This document shows, piece by piece, positions 1 to 8,151 of a stretch of DNA of 42,777 nucleotides. This DNA comes from Ignavibacteriota bacterium (GTDB lineage: Bacteria; Bacteroidota; Ignavibacteria; UBA10030; SZUA-254): NCBI GenBank assembly GCA_016212665.1, contig JACREZ010000029.1, forward strand, positions 1 to 42,777, written 5' to 3'. Under the pieces are notes generated by a model. That model saw only the letters and a list, made by a program, of their open reading frames with translations, was not told the origin of the DNA and ran no database searches. Position numbers and translations under genes: made by a program. How positions within the stretch are numbered: position 1 is the first letter of the stretch; every line of letters starts with the position of its first letter.

Positions 1-434
1 ATAATGCTGTTCTGTCCTTCACCGAGAATGTATTGTGTAAACGTGAAGTCGTGGCTTGTCGTGTCTAACGTTGTCACATGAAGTATTGTGCCGCGCCCCG
101 CTTTATATGTGTAAGTATGTTTCGGCAACAATTCTTCATCAAAAATTACTGTAACAATTGGAGGGTGGAGAGTGGTAAGTAAACTATCATCCCGGTGTAC
201 CGTAAAATCATCGCTGCCGTTACTCATTGTAACACGGAGCCATAGTTCTGTTACACCGTTCTCCTCTAAGGTAAGTTGCGGTATGGGGATTATCTCTACT
301 CCAGTTTCGTTGCACGAGCAACCAAACATTACAAGACAGAGAAAAAGAAAAAGGATAGCAAGTCGAAATATTATTTCGACTGAATCAAGTCGCCTGATGT
401 TCTCAAATCCCTTGGTGTATAAGTTAGTAAACAT
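1..434 (-). CDS. Putative lipoprotein, N-terminal part only (runs off the left edge)
   Basis: An open frame reads from an ATG at 434 to the window edge with no stop, giving 144 codons. A hydrophobic stretch at about residues 21-37 is followed by Met-Phe-Gly-Cys at 36-39, an imperfect lipobox, so Cys39 could be lipidated and the protein anchored facing the periplasm or outside. The rest is Thr- and Asp-rich and beta-like, with a segment containing LLPKHTYTYKAGRGT and then TTLDTTSHDF. I associate that pattern with secreted Ignavibacteria-type proteins whose N-terminal domain precedes a beta-propeller, but the propeller would lie outside the window. An AAGGTG lies 4 bases before the ATG. It is on the same strand as the two LVIVD proteins but is separated from them by a strong terminator and about 600 bases. 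No function is assigned. Confidence 0.55.
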   Translation of the reverse strand, partial: MFTNLYTKGFENIRRLDSVEIIFRLAILFLFLCLVMFGCSCNETGVEIIPIPQLTLEENGVTELWLRVTMSNGSDDFTVHRDDSLLTTLHPPIVTVIFDEELLPKHTYTYKAGRGTILHVTTLDTTSHDFTFTQYILGEGQNSI

Positions 435-581
435 TATTCACCTTATTGGTTATGGATTCTCCTGTAAACATACGGAGAGCAAACGTAATATTCAATCTTC
501 CTTTCACGATACCTTGTATTGTAATTGTACTGCCGCAACGTTAAAAAAATCTCTGTCCGTGTAAAACCTCAAACTAAACCA

Positions 582-671
582 CCCCGGCATCTCCCAAAAT
601 TACCGGGGCGATAAAGAAAGGTGAGCCGGCTTTTCCTAACCAGCTTTGAGATAGGAATGGCTCACCTTTTT
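582..671. other. Two hairpins in the leader region upstream of the 434 gene
   Basis: The 643-base gap 435-1077 has no convincing gene. It holds a 6-bp stem (582-587 with 603-608) and a larger one in which 617-627 pairs with 659-669 over 11 bp, with an inner 6-bp stem (633-638 with 652-657). On the plus strand the larger hairpin ends in five Ts, so it can act as a terminator. On the minus strand it would lie in the leader of the gene starting at 434. I do not recognise it as a known riboswitch. Confidence 0.4.
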
Positions 672-810
672 GGTTGTTAAAACCCCCTGTCCGGGCTCGC
701 GTTAGTATTGAAGTTTAATCCACGAAAACTTCGGATGATGATGGTCTGAAGAGCAATACGTTGGATTAGTGTAAAGGAACGGAAATTGTGCTTGATTATC
801 AATACGTAAT

Positions 811-865
811 CTACCCTATTTTTGGGTAGTAAATTACCCTCGCGTCGTAAAACTACGATACGAGG
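811..865. other. Cluster of short inverted repeats with alternative pairings
   Basis: CTACCC at 811-816 can pair with GGGTAG at 824-829. The same GGGTA at 824-828 can instead pair with TACCC at 835-839, so the two hairpins exclude each other. Next to them a nested hairpin joins CCTCG (838-842) to CGAGG (861-865), with TCGTA (845-849) and TACGA (854-858) inside. The function is unknown. It lies in the same gene-free gap as the 582-671 hairpins. Confidence 0.3.
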
Positions 866-1011
866 ATAAAAGAGGGGGAAAAGAGGAAAAAACGAGAAAT
901 GCCACTCCTGTACGAGCGTCGTTACAATATGATGTGGCCTTTTTTGCTTGCGTATTTTGTGAGAAGCGCTGGAACGAGATGGCTATGGTGTATTTCAGTT
1001 TTAGACATTAC

Positions 1012-1049
1012 AAAAAAACCGTTCTGTTAGAACACAGAACGGTTTTTTT
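1012..1049 (-). terminator. Rho-independent terminator, bidirectional, after the LVIVD operon
   Basis: A perfect 15-bp stem (1012-1026 with 1035-1049) encloses an 8-base loop. The arms start with seven As and end with seven Ts, with a CCGTTCTG core, so it can stop transcription from either side. It lies 29 bases past the stop of the minus-strand gene ending at 1078, which fits the end of the two-gene LVIVD operon. Confidence 0.9.
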
Positions 1050-1077
1050 AAAAGTCAATCCATCATTTCACATGGAT

Positions 1078-4000
1078 CTATTTTACATAAATTATTTTCT
1101 TAACTTCAGAAAATTCTCCTGCAACCATCCGCACCTGATAAATTCCGCTTGACATTCCGTTCGCATTCCATTCAACAAACCTGTACCCTGCAACCTGCAA
1201 CCCGTCAACCAACGTTGCTACTTCCTCACCGAGTGTGTTATATACTTTAATCGTAACAAAACCTTGTACCGGAAGTTGATAACTGATAACAGTACTCGGG
1301 TTAAACGGATTCGGGTAGTTCTGATGTAATGCAAAGGAGGTCGGGAGCGATACTGCATTACTACCGGCATAACGAAGCGTAAGTTTGTTCGACTGTAGAG
1401 AAGAGAAACCGACGTTTGTCATTTCCTTCTGTCCGTCTTCCGATTCGAGCATCCATTTTCCTTTTTGCATTGGCTGAATATTCCATTCAATTGTCAAGGG
1501 ATATTCGGGAGACTGAATCGAGATGGGGAGTGATTTGTTTTCTTCTTGTACAGTTTCAACAAATTGTTGTGATGTAAACCGAACATCGAACGCGCCAACC
1601 GGCGGAACAGGGGGGAGTTCGAAATATTCTATTGGCACAAGCGATAGTTCTTTGTTCCCAAAATATAAAACTTGTTTATGATTGAAGTTATCCTTGAGCG
1701 TCAATGTGTTCAGTTGGGATATTGTTTTCTGAACAACTTCTTCTGAGTTTGAAGACTTGGCGAATGCGGATAAAACTAATTTTCCACTGTTCGATGTTTT
1801 CACCCAATATCCTTTTCCGGGTTGAAGAGTCGTTGCCGCCTGATAACTTCCGTCAAATCCATAGTACGAGGAAGAGACAATCCCTGCGGGGATGCTGGAA
1901 ATCTTCGAGGTCGCAATTGCTTCGCCTGATGCGCCGATGATGTTCCACTTGCTGTTTACATAGATAGTATCTTTCAGTGTCATTGTTCCAGTTACCTGAA
2001 CAGAATCAGTTTGGTCGAACTTCAACCAATAGCCGGTTCCGTGTTCAAGTGAATCTGCCGACACATAGCCGCCCTCGTAGGCAAACGCTTGTGAAGTTGC
2101 GGAAGGAAATAGTGTACTCACACTTTTGTCTTCCACGGAAAGAGGGAGCGAAAGTAAATTCCAACTTGCATTGAATGAGATGTTGCTCGTCGTTTCATAC
2201 ATCGTCGGTCCGATATAAATATCATCTACATACCAACCATCGGCATTGTTCGAAGAGTTAGCAACAAGACGAAAACGAACAATCACAGTGTCGTTCGTAT
2301 AGGCAGAAAGGTCGAAGCGTTCTGTAAACCAATCGTTTGCATCTGCTGAATAATCAGTCCATTCAGGATGCAAGTTCATGTTATAGACTCGTAACGAGGT
2401 CCAACTTTGTCTTTGGTTCTTACTGATTTCAAGAAATCCAAAATCGGCAAAAGCAATAATTGCTATCGTTTTGAATTGAAGCATGCCCGTGCTACCGAGA
2501 ATAACCGGGGGCATTTCAACATATGAAGTGGTTGAATGTGGATACAACCCACCCGGACTATCAGTTAAAGAATGTGTGCCGCTTGCAGATGCATCCATGG
2601 TTGAATCCCAAGTTCCTGTTTTATTGAGATACGGAAGGGATGATTCAAAATCTTCCGAGAGCAGTGTGAGAATTCCGCCATAGGCAGTTACCGATGATGT
2701 TGCCGCGCTGTAATGGACTGGCGTTTCATTATCTCGTGCTTTGATATAGTAGGAATGAAATCCCTGGACACTATCAATGTGTGAACGTGTTTGACCGGAA
2801 TCGGGAGAAGTTTGTGCAACACTATCAACAAGGACTCCATCCCGGTAAATTAAAATATATGCAAGGTCGTTGAGCGGTGTTCCGTCAACCTGACGAGAGG
2901 GGTTTTTCCACGTAAGTAATGCGCCGCCCGTTGCATCGAGCGCATTGAAATTAGATGGAACGTTCGGAGTAGCATGTCCTCCGGCATACGCACCGGCAAT
3001 CGCTCCGGTACTCGAATCGGCTGCCGTTACAGCACGAAGGGTGTAATTGTAATACTGATGCAACGTTAACGAATTATCTGTGTAGTGTTCGATTCCCGAA
3101 TCAACGACTGCGATGAGAGTGGTATTTCTGTACAAGTGCATCTCATAGTTTGTCAGAGGGTCGCCGGAATTCGTTTCCGTCGGGTCGTTCCATGTCAACT
3201 GAACACTGTTCGGGGTTTGGTAATCGCTGTATGCAGTGAATGACTCAGGCGTTTTCGGTCCGTTCAAATTTACATCAACAACATATAATCCTGATGACAT
3301 ATCGCCGACGATAATTTTTCCGGAAGGAAAATACGGATAGGTTGACCACGCACCATCGTAGTTTGCATTGTCATTACTTGGATATGTATCGTATCCTCCT
3401 ACTTCCACAGGAGAAGCCGGGTTCGTTATATCAACTACTTTTACTCCGGCAGTATAGTACGACATGATTGCAAGATTATCTTTCACAAACACATTATGCA
3501 CAATTGCAGTTGGGCTCCCGACATACTCAGCAACTTTTGTAAACGTTGGAGGATTTTGCATGTCCCAGATTTTGAGTGTCTTTGCTGTTCTTCCAATTTC
3601 ATCTGTTGATAAAACGTATCTCCCATCAGAAGTTGTTGTTGTATTATGAGTGCCTGCATCGTCATAAGAAATAGTGTGAAGTAATTGCGGACTCGTCTTA
3701 TTCGTTGCATTAATAATTTGAACACCTACTCCGTAAATTGCCGCACCGTAAATTGTATCGTTGCGAACAAAGCAATCATGAATGTAGTTGCCTGCAAACT
3801 CGCCTTGATACGCTGGGTTGAGCGGGTCAGCAAGACTAAAGATGAGAATTCCGCCCGGAGACCAGTTTGCACATCCATTGAGATACATGTATCCATCTTT
3901 GATATGGAGTGTATGCCCGCGTGTGATATTTTTTGAGCCTTGGGAGTAATAAAAACTCTTGACGAGATGAACGGAATCGGGTAAATATGAAAGGTCCATT

Positions 4001-4341
4001 ATCTGAACACCGCCGCCACCTTCACTGACATTATAGGCATAATTGCCGTGAACCTGTAACTCCCGCCAACTCGAACAAACACCGGGTACAAAATCCCGTT
4101 CAACCATATTGTTTACGTCGGTAATTTCAACAAAGGAAGTCCCGCAATAACTGCCAAGGATTGCATATTCCCGACCGCTTCCATCAGTCCATCCCCAAGC
4201 GCCGGAAACGTATGAACCACCCTGAGGGGGAATAAAATGCCCCAGATAACGGACTGCGCCTGTTGCTTGAGCGAATGTTTGTACTTGCGTACATAAAAGA
4301 ATTGTTAAAATGATTTTCAAATAGAACATTGATGATTTCAT
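1078..4341 (-). CDS. Secreted LVIVD-repeat (choice-of-anchor B type) protein with T9SS sorting domain, 1087 aa
   Basis: An N-terminal signal peptide (Lys-rich start, then a hydrophobic stretch ending in TFAQA near residue 26) sends it out of the cytoplasm. The first third is built of LVIVD-type beta-propeller repeats such as GVQIMDLSYLPD and VKVVDITNPASPVEVGGYDT. Fibronectin III-like segments follow (about 370-560), then a jelly-roll domain ending in DGWYVDDIYIG, then two copies of a domain with a WN..L/I core ending in GYWLK and GYWVK. The last 80 or so residues are a type IX secretion sorting domain (QNYPNPFNPSTVISYQLP to the C-terminus), which in this phylum directs export across the outer membrane and surface attachment. 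GGGGA lies 5 bases before the ATG. It is only 34 bases after its paralogue (6820-4376), so the two form an operon. The ligand or substrate is unknown; no catalytic motif was seen. Confidence 0.88.
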   Translation of the reverse strand: MKSSMFYLKIILTILLCTQVQTFAQATGAVRYLGHFIPPQGGSYVSGAWGWTDGSGREYAILGSYCGTSFVEITDVNNMVERDFVPGVCSSWRELQVHGNYAYNVSEGGGGVQIMDLSYLPDSVHLVKSFYYSQGSKNITRGHTLHIKDGYMYLNGCANWSPGGILIFSLADPLNPAYQGEFAGNYIHDCFVRNDTIYGAAIYGVGVQIINATNKTSPQLLHTISYDDAGTHNTTTTSDGRYVLSTDEIGRTAKTLKIWDMQNPPTFTKVAEYVGSPTAIVHNVFVKDNLAIMSYYTAGVKVVDITNPASPVEVGGYDTYPSNDNANYDGAWSTYPYFPSGKIIVGDMSSGLYVVDVNLNGPKTPESFTAYSDYQTPNSVQLTWNDPTETNSGDPLTNYEMHLYRNTTLIAVVDSGIEHYTDNSLTLHQYYNYTLRAVTAADSSTGAIAGAYAGGHATPNVPSNFNALDATGGALLTWKNPSRQVDGTPLNDLAYILIYRDGVLVDSVAQTSPDSGQTRSHIDSVQGFHSYYIKARDNETPVHYSAATSSVTAYGGILTLLSEDFESSLPYLNKTGTWDSTMDASASGTHSLTDSPGGLYPHSTTSYVEMPPVILGSTGMLQFKTIAIIAFADFGFLEISKNQRQSWTSLRVYNMNLHPEWTDYSADANDWFTERFDLSAYTNDTVIVRFRLVANSSNNADGWYVDDIYIGPTMYETTSNISFNASWNLLSLPLSVEDKSVSTLFPSATSQAFAYEGGYVSADSLEHGTGYWLKFDQTDSVQVTGTMTLKDTIYVNSKWNIIGASGEAIATSKISSIPAGIVSSSYYGFDGSYQAATTLQPGKGYWVKTSNSGKLVLSAFAKSSNSEEVVQKTISQLNTLTLKDNFNHKQVLYFGNKELSLVPIEYFELPPVPPVGAFDVRFTSQQFVETVQEENKSLPISIQSPEYPLTIEWNIQPMQKGKWMLESEDGQKEMTNVGFSSLQSNKLTLRYAGSNAVSLPTSFALHQNYPNPFNPSTVISYQLPVQGFVTIKVYNTLGEEVATLVDGLQVAGYRFVEWNANGMSSGIYQVRMVAGEFSEVKKIIYVK

Positions 4342-4375
4342 TATATCCCCGATGAATATTTATTTATGAATTACG

Positions 4376-6820
4376 TTATCGTAAAATAATCAATTTCTTC
4401 CTCTGAACCGCATGTGTTCCATCACGTTCATTCACTTCTAATTGATAGAAGTACACGCCGCTTGGAACACCTTGCGCATCCCATTGAACAGAATATTTTC
4501 CTGGCGACTTTTCCTCATTCAGTAATACCACTGCTTCTCGACCCAGCACATCGAATACCTTCAACGTCACAAATCCGAAATCCGAAATCCGAAATCCGAA
4601 ATTCGTTGTCGGATTGAACGGGTTCGGAAAGTTTTGTTCAAGCGATATTCCGGCAGGAGTATTTATTGACTCTTCTTCCACGCCGACTGTCGAAGCGACT
4701 GTAATATCATCAATGTACCAGCCATCCATTTGCCTGCTTGCATCAGTGACAAGTAAGAACCGGAGATACACTGTATCACCTGCGTAACGGGATAAACTTA
4801 CTGTTTGAGGAAACCAATCACCACTATCGGCAGAACTGTCTTTCCACTCTGCATGATATGATGAGTGAGCGACATAGAGCCGGGTGAATGTTTTGTTATC
4901 GGTCGAACCTTCAACAAAACCAAAATCTCCCAGACCAATCGTTCCAATTTGTTTGAATGAGAGAACATGATTTGCCGTCGCCCTGAGCGGCGGAAGTAAA
5001 AAGTACGTGCTTGAATTCGTCGGATAAAATCCTTCAGGACTATCGGTTATTGATGCGTTACCTGAAACTGAAATAGCGTGGGTTGTATCCCAATCACCCG
5101 TGTGAAAGACTGAGGATAATCCCGAATCGAAATTTTCTGAATAAGAAGAAGAGACCGAACCTGCGTAATCAAAAATTGGCTCAGTCAGGGAACTGGTATT
5201 GTTCGGAGTTTCATTATCGCGCGAGAGGATAGTATATGTATGATATCCGGATGTTGAATCAATGTATTCGCCATACGATGCAGTGTCATCCGTATTCACA
5301 TTCACTGTTCCAATCAAAGCGTTGTTTCTGTAAATATCAATAAATGCTAAATCGTTCAGCGGGGTTCCGTCTAATTGTTGAGATGGAGTTATCCATGAAA
5401 TTTTTGCACCAGCATCAATACTGGTAACATCGAATGAAGTAGGAGGTTTGGGTTGCGCATGTCCACCCGCATACACGGTGAATCCTGTTGCTGAACTTGA
5501 ATCAGTTGCAGACACAGCACGAACCGAGTAACGATACGCTTGGTGAAGTACCAATCCTGAATCGGTATATTGCTGAACGCCTGAATCAACCTCCGCAATA
5601 AAAATACCATCACGATAAATATGAATTGAAAAATCAGTTAAAGGAGTTCCCGAAACAATTTCAGTCGGGTCAACCCATGACATTGTTGCAGAAGATGGAG
5701 TTTGAAAATCACTGTAGGCTCTGAAGAACGTTGGAGTCCGTGGGGCGTTGGGATTTATATCAACAATGTACAACCCGGTTTCCATATCCCCGATGATGAT
5801 TTTGCCAGAAGGAAAGAATGGATAGGTTGACCATGCGCCCGTGTATGCTGCAATGTCAGAATTCGGATATGTATCGAATCCACCTACTTCGACGGGATGA
5901 GTGGGGTCAGCAATATTCAGAATTTTTAATCCCGCAGTGTAGTATGACATGTACGCTAAAGTATCTTTAACAAAGACATTGTGTACAATCGCTGTAGGAT
6001 TGCCTTGATATTCTGCAACCTTCGTTACTGTTGGCAAGTGTTGGATGTCCCAGATTTTTAGAGTCTTCGCAGTAGTCCCGATTTCATCTGTGGTGAGAAG
6101 ATATCGTCCATCGGATGTAGTTGCACAATTATGTGTGCCTGCACCCGTATAATTGAATCTAGTGATGAATATTGGATTCGATTTATTAGAAACATCAACA
6201 ATGTCAATTCCTCCATCATAAATTGCTGCGCCGAACAAGGTATCGTTTCTTGCAAAACTATCATGGTAGTACCGTTCGCTATATTCTCCCTCGAATGTTG
6301 GATTTTCCGGGTCGGCAAGGTTGAAAATAACTGCGCCACCGCGAGGCCAGTTACTGCATCCATTCAAATACAAATATCCGTCCTTGATGTGGTTGGTATG
6401 AGAGGAAGAAATATTTTTTCCACCTTGAGAGTAATTAAAACTTTGAACAAGATGTACCGAATCGGGTAAATACGAAAGGTCAATAATTTGAACACCGCCA
6501 CCTCCTTCAGTGACGACATAAGCATAGTGTGAATGAGTTTGAAGTTCTCTCCAAGTTGATGAGGGTCCCGGCACGAAATCCCTTTCAACAGGATTATCGG
6601 CGTCGGTTATCTCGACAATGGATGTTCCCGAATAACTTCCCAACAATGCGTACTCTTTTCCCGAAACGGTATCTGTCCATCCCCAGCATCCGGCGACGTA
6701 GGAACCTCCTTCCGGCGGAACATAATGACTTAGAAGCCGCACTCCCCCTGATTCCTGAGCAGGAGATATGTGTAACAAAACAAATACTGTGATAACACCT
6801 ATAAATAAAGTACGAACCAT
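4376..6820 (-). CDS. Secreted LVIVD-repeat protein with T9SS sorting domain, 814 aa, paralogue of the next gene
   Basis: The frame is open from 6916, but the ATG at 6820 is chosen because it begins a clean signal peptide (MVRTLFIGVITVFVLLHI, cleavage near SPAQE) and a promoter-like sequence overlaps the longer version. The domain order matches the gene at 1078-4341: LVIVD propeller, fibronectin III-like segments, a jelly-roll ending in DGWYIDDITVA, and a C-terminal type IX sorting domain (EQNFPNPFNPTTN onward). It lacks the duplicated GYW domain of its neighbour, which explains most of the 270-residue difference. The strand before the sorting core is encoded by a 7-bp tandem DNA repeat and reads NFGFRISDFGF. 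It is first gene of the two-gene minus-strand operon. Function beyond surface display is not known. Confidence 0.88.
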   Translation of the reverse strand: MVRTLFIGVITVFVLLHISPAQESGGVRLLSHYVPPEGGSYVAGCWGWTDTVSGKEYALLGSYSGTSIVEITDADNPVERDFVPGPSSTWRELQTHSHYAYVVTEGGGGVQIIDLSYLPDSVHLVQSFNYSQGGKNISSSHTNHIKDGYLYLNGCSNWPRGGAVIFNLADPENPTFEGEYSERYYHDSFARNDTLFGAAIYDGGIDIVDVSNKSNPIFITRFNYTGAGTHNCATTSDGRYLLTTDEIGTTAKTLKIWDIQHLPTVTKVAEYQGNPTAIVHNVFVKDTLAYMSYYTAGLKILNIADPTHPVEVGGFDTYPNSDIAAYTGAWSTYPFFPSGKIIIGDMETGLYIVDINPNAPRTPTFFRAYSDFQTPSSATMSWVDPTEIVSGTPLTDFSIHIYRDGIFIAEVDSGVQQYTDSGLVLHQAYRYSVRAVSATDSSSATGFTVYAGGHAQPKPPTSFDVTSIDAGAKISWITPSQQLDGTPLNDLAFIDIYRNNALIGTVNVNTDDTASYGEYIDSTSGYHTYTILSRDNETPNNTSSLTEPIFDYAGSVSSSYSENFDSGLSSVFHTGDWDTTHAISVSGNASITDSPEGFYPTNSSTYFLLPPLRATANHVLSFKQIGTIGLGDFGFVEGSTDNKTFTRLYVAHSSYHAEWKDSSADSGDWFPQTVSLSRYAGDTVYLRFLLVTDASRQMDGWYIDDITVASTVGVEEESINTPAGISLEQNFPNPFNPTTNFGFRISDFGFVTLKVFDVLGREAVVLLNEEKSPGKYSVQWDAQGVPSGVYFYQLEVNERDGTHAVQRKKLIILR
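4572..4606. repeat. 7-bp tandem repeat inside a coding sequence (about 5 units)
   Basis: Four perfect copies of AATCCGA run from 4572 to 4599, followed by a degenerate AATTCGT (4600-4606). Because 7 is not a multiple of 3, three units give 21 bases and a repeating 7-residue pattern in the protein. Confidence 0.9.
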
Positions 6821-6875
6821 TTGTTTTCTTTCTCTGAACGGATTAAATAATGGATAAAGATAAAAAATGTGAACT

Positions 6876-6904
6876 AAAGTACAGAAATCAAATAATTCAC
6901 ACAA
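6876..6904 (-). promoter_or_regulatory. Candidate promoter of the LVIVD operon
   Basis: Read on the minus strand, TTGTGT (6904-6899) and TACTTT (6881-6876) are separated by 17 bases. That places transcription start about 50 bases before the ATG at 6820. It is a moderate match to the sigma-70 consensus and is divergent from the plus-strand promoter at 6922-6950. Confidence 0.4.
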
Positions 6905-6921
6905 CAACTTGAGCATTTTGC

Positions 6922-6950
6922 TTGACTATCTCAATTCCTTTTCGTATTCT
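6922..6950 (+). promoter_or_regulatory. Sigma-70-type promoter of the EVE-domain gene
   Basis: TTGACT (6922-6927) and TATTCT (6945-6950) are exactly 17 bases apart. The predicted start of transcription is near 6957, only about 6 bases before the ATG at 6963, so the message would be almost leaderless. This also argues against the upstream in-frame ATG at 6909. Confidence 0.65.
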
Positions 6951-6962
6951 TATCCAACAACT

Positions 6963-7373
6963 ATGACGTACTGGCTGTTGAAAACTGAACCAACATCGTT
7001 TTCTTTCGCTGACTTACTTCGTGAGAAGAAAGCAACTTGGGACGGTGTGTCAAATAATCTCGCCCTTAAGCATCTCCGCTCAATCAAAAAGGGAGACATT
7101 GTCTTTATCTATCATACCGGAGACGAGAAATCGGTTGTCGGATTGGCGGAAGTTGTCTCAAATCCATATCCCGACCCAAAGCAAAGCGATGAAAAACTTG
7201 TTGTCATTGACATAAAACCTAAACGAACTTTCTCCCGAAAAGTTTCTCTTTCTGAAATAAAATCAAGAAAAGATTTTGCACAGTTTGATTTAGTCAGGAA
7301 TTCCCGACTTTCCGTTATGCCAGTGAGTGAAACCCACGCAATATCACTCTTGAAATTATCTGAATCTGAATAA
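6963..7373 (+). CDS. EVE domain-containing protein, 136 aa
   Basis: The whole protein is one EVE domain, a PUA-like fold found in bacteria and in eukaryotic thymocyte nuclear protein 1 and thought to bind modified nucleobases in DNA or RNA. Recognisable features are the start MTYWLLKTEPTSFSFADL, the WDGVSNN segment, KKGDIVFIYHTG, VVGLAEVV, the NPYPDP turn, and the C-terminal LVRNSRLSVMPV. The length is normal for a stand-alone EVE protein. The start was chosen because family members begin at this Met and a promoter sits just upstream. There is no recognisable Shine-Dalgarno sequence. It lies 4 bases before a dienelactone hydrolase-like gene, so the two are probably co-transcribed. No restriction or other defence gene is adjacent. 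Confidence 0.88.
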   Translation: MTYWLLKTEPTSFSFADLLREKKATWDGVSNNLALKHLRSIKKGDIVFIYHTGDEKSVVGLAEVVSNPYPDPKQSDEKLVVIDIKPKRTFSRKVSLSEIKSRKDFAQFDLVRNSRLSVMPVSETHAISLLKLSESE

Positions 7374-7377
7374 TCCC

Positions 7378-8133
7378 ATGAAAAGTACAACCTTCGTTCT
7401 CTTCTATATTATTTTCTCTGCTTGTTTGATTTCACAGACGAGGAATATCACTTCAACGATGGTACATTACACAAGCGGAGAAGATACAGTCCATGCATAC
7501 CTAAGTATTCCTGAAGGAAAAGATACTGTTCCGGCTATCATTCTGATTCATGAATGGTGGGGTCTGACAGATTGGATGAAACAAAACGCTCGCTCTTTTG
7601 CGAGAAATGGGTATGCGGCGCTTGCTCTTGATTTATATCGCGGAAAAGTTACTACGCTCCCGGATGAAGCAAGAAAAATGAAAACCGAATTACCGAAGGC
7701 GCGTGTTTCACAAGATGTCCGAGCCGCGTTTCGTTTTTTGCAGCAACAGCAAAATATATCGCCGGAAAAAATCGGCGCGATTGGTTGGTGCATGGGGGGA
7801 GAATATTCATTGAAGGCGGCGGCGGAAATCTCTGAACTTGCTTCCACTATTGTAGTGTACGGTGAATTGTTGAATGACTCTTCATCAATCAAAGCAATCA
7901 ACTGTCCTGTACTGGGAATTTTCGGGGAAGCAGATGCCTCAGTAACTCCGGCAAAAGTTAAAGTTTTTCAGGATGCGGCTTTATCATATGAAAAACAATT
8001 TGAGATGGAGATGTATCCCAACGCCCGACATGCGTTTATGAATCCGAATAATGAAGCAGGATACTCCGTGCTTGCCGCGTCGGGAGCGTGGATTCGGATT
8101 TTTACTTTTATTGAAAAAACTTTATCGCACTAA
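7378..8133 (+). CDS. Dienelactone hydrolase family protein, exported, 251 aa
   Basis: An alpha/beta hydrolase of the dienelactone hydrolase family. A short hydrophobic N-terminus (about 5-20) suggests export or membrane anchoring. The nucleophile motif GWCMGG places the catalytic residue as Cys138, and the other members of the triad are Asp186 (in FGEADASV) and His218 (in YPNARHAF), all in the family's usual order. LIHEWWGLTDWM near residue 57 is the typical oxyanion-side segment. Family members cleave cyclic lactones and small esters, but the substrate cannot be told from sequence. It follows the EVE gene by 4 bases and precedes the histidine-kinase-like gene by 18 bases. Confidence 0.88.
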   Translation: MKSTTFVLFYIIFSACLISQTRNITSTMVHYTSGEDTVHAYLSIPEGKDTVPAIILIHEWWGLTDWMKQNARSFARNGYAALALDLYRGKVTTLPDEARKMKTELPKARVSQDVRAAFRFLQQQQNISPEKIGAIGWCMGGEYSLKAAAEISELASTIVVYGELLNDSSSIKAINCPVLGIFGEADASVTPAKVKVFQDAALSYEKQFEMEMYPNARHAFMNPNNEAGYSVLAASGAWIRIFTFIEKTLSH

Positions 8134-8151
8134 CCTGATGAAAACAGAACG

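Noticed and set aside
934-1152. 72-codon plus-strand frame across the terminator
   Set aside because: It runs through the rho-independent terminator at 1012-1049 and into the end of a real gene, with no protein-like composition.
6058-6588. Open frames of 70-110 codons on both strands inside the LVIVD gene
   Set aside because: They lie wholly within a well supported gene with domain matches and have no motif of their own.
6909-6962. ATG at 6909 as the start of the EVE protein
   Set aside because: It is upstream of the predicted -35 box and adds 18 residues absent from the family.
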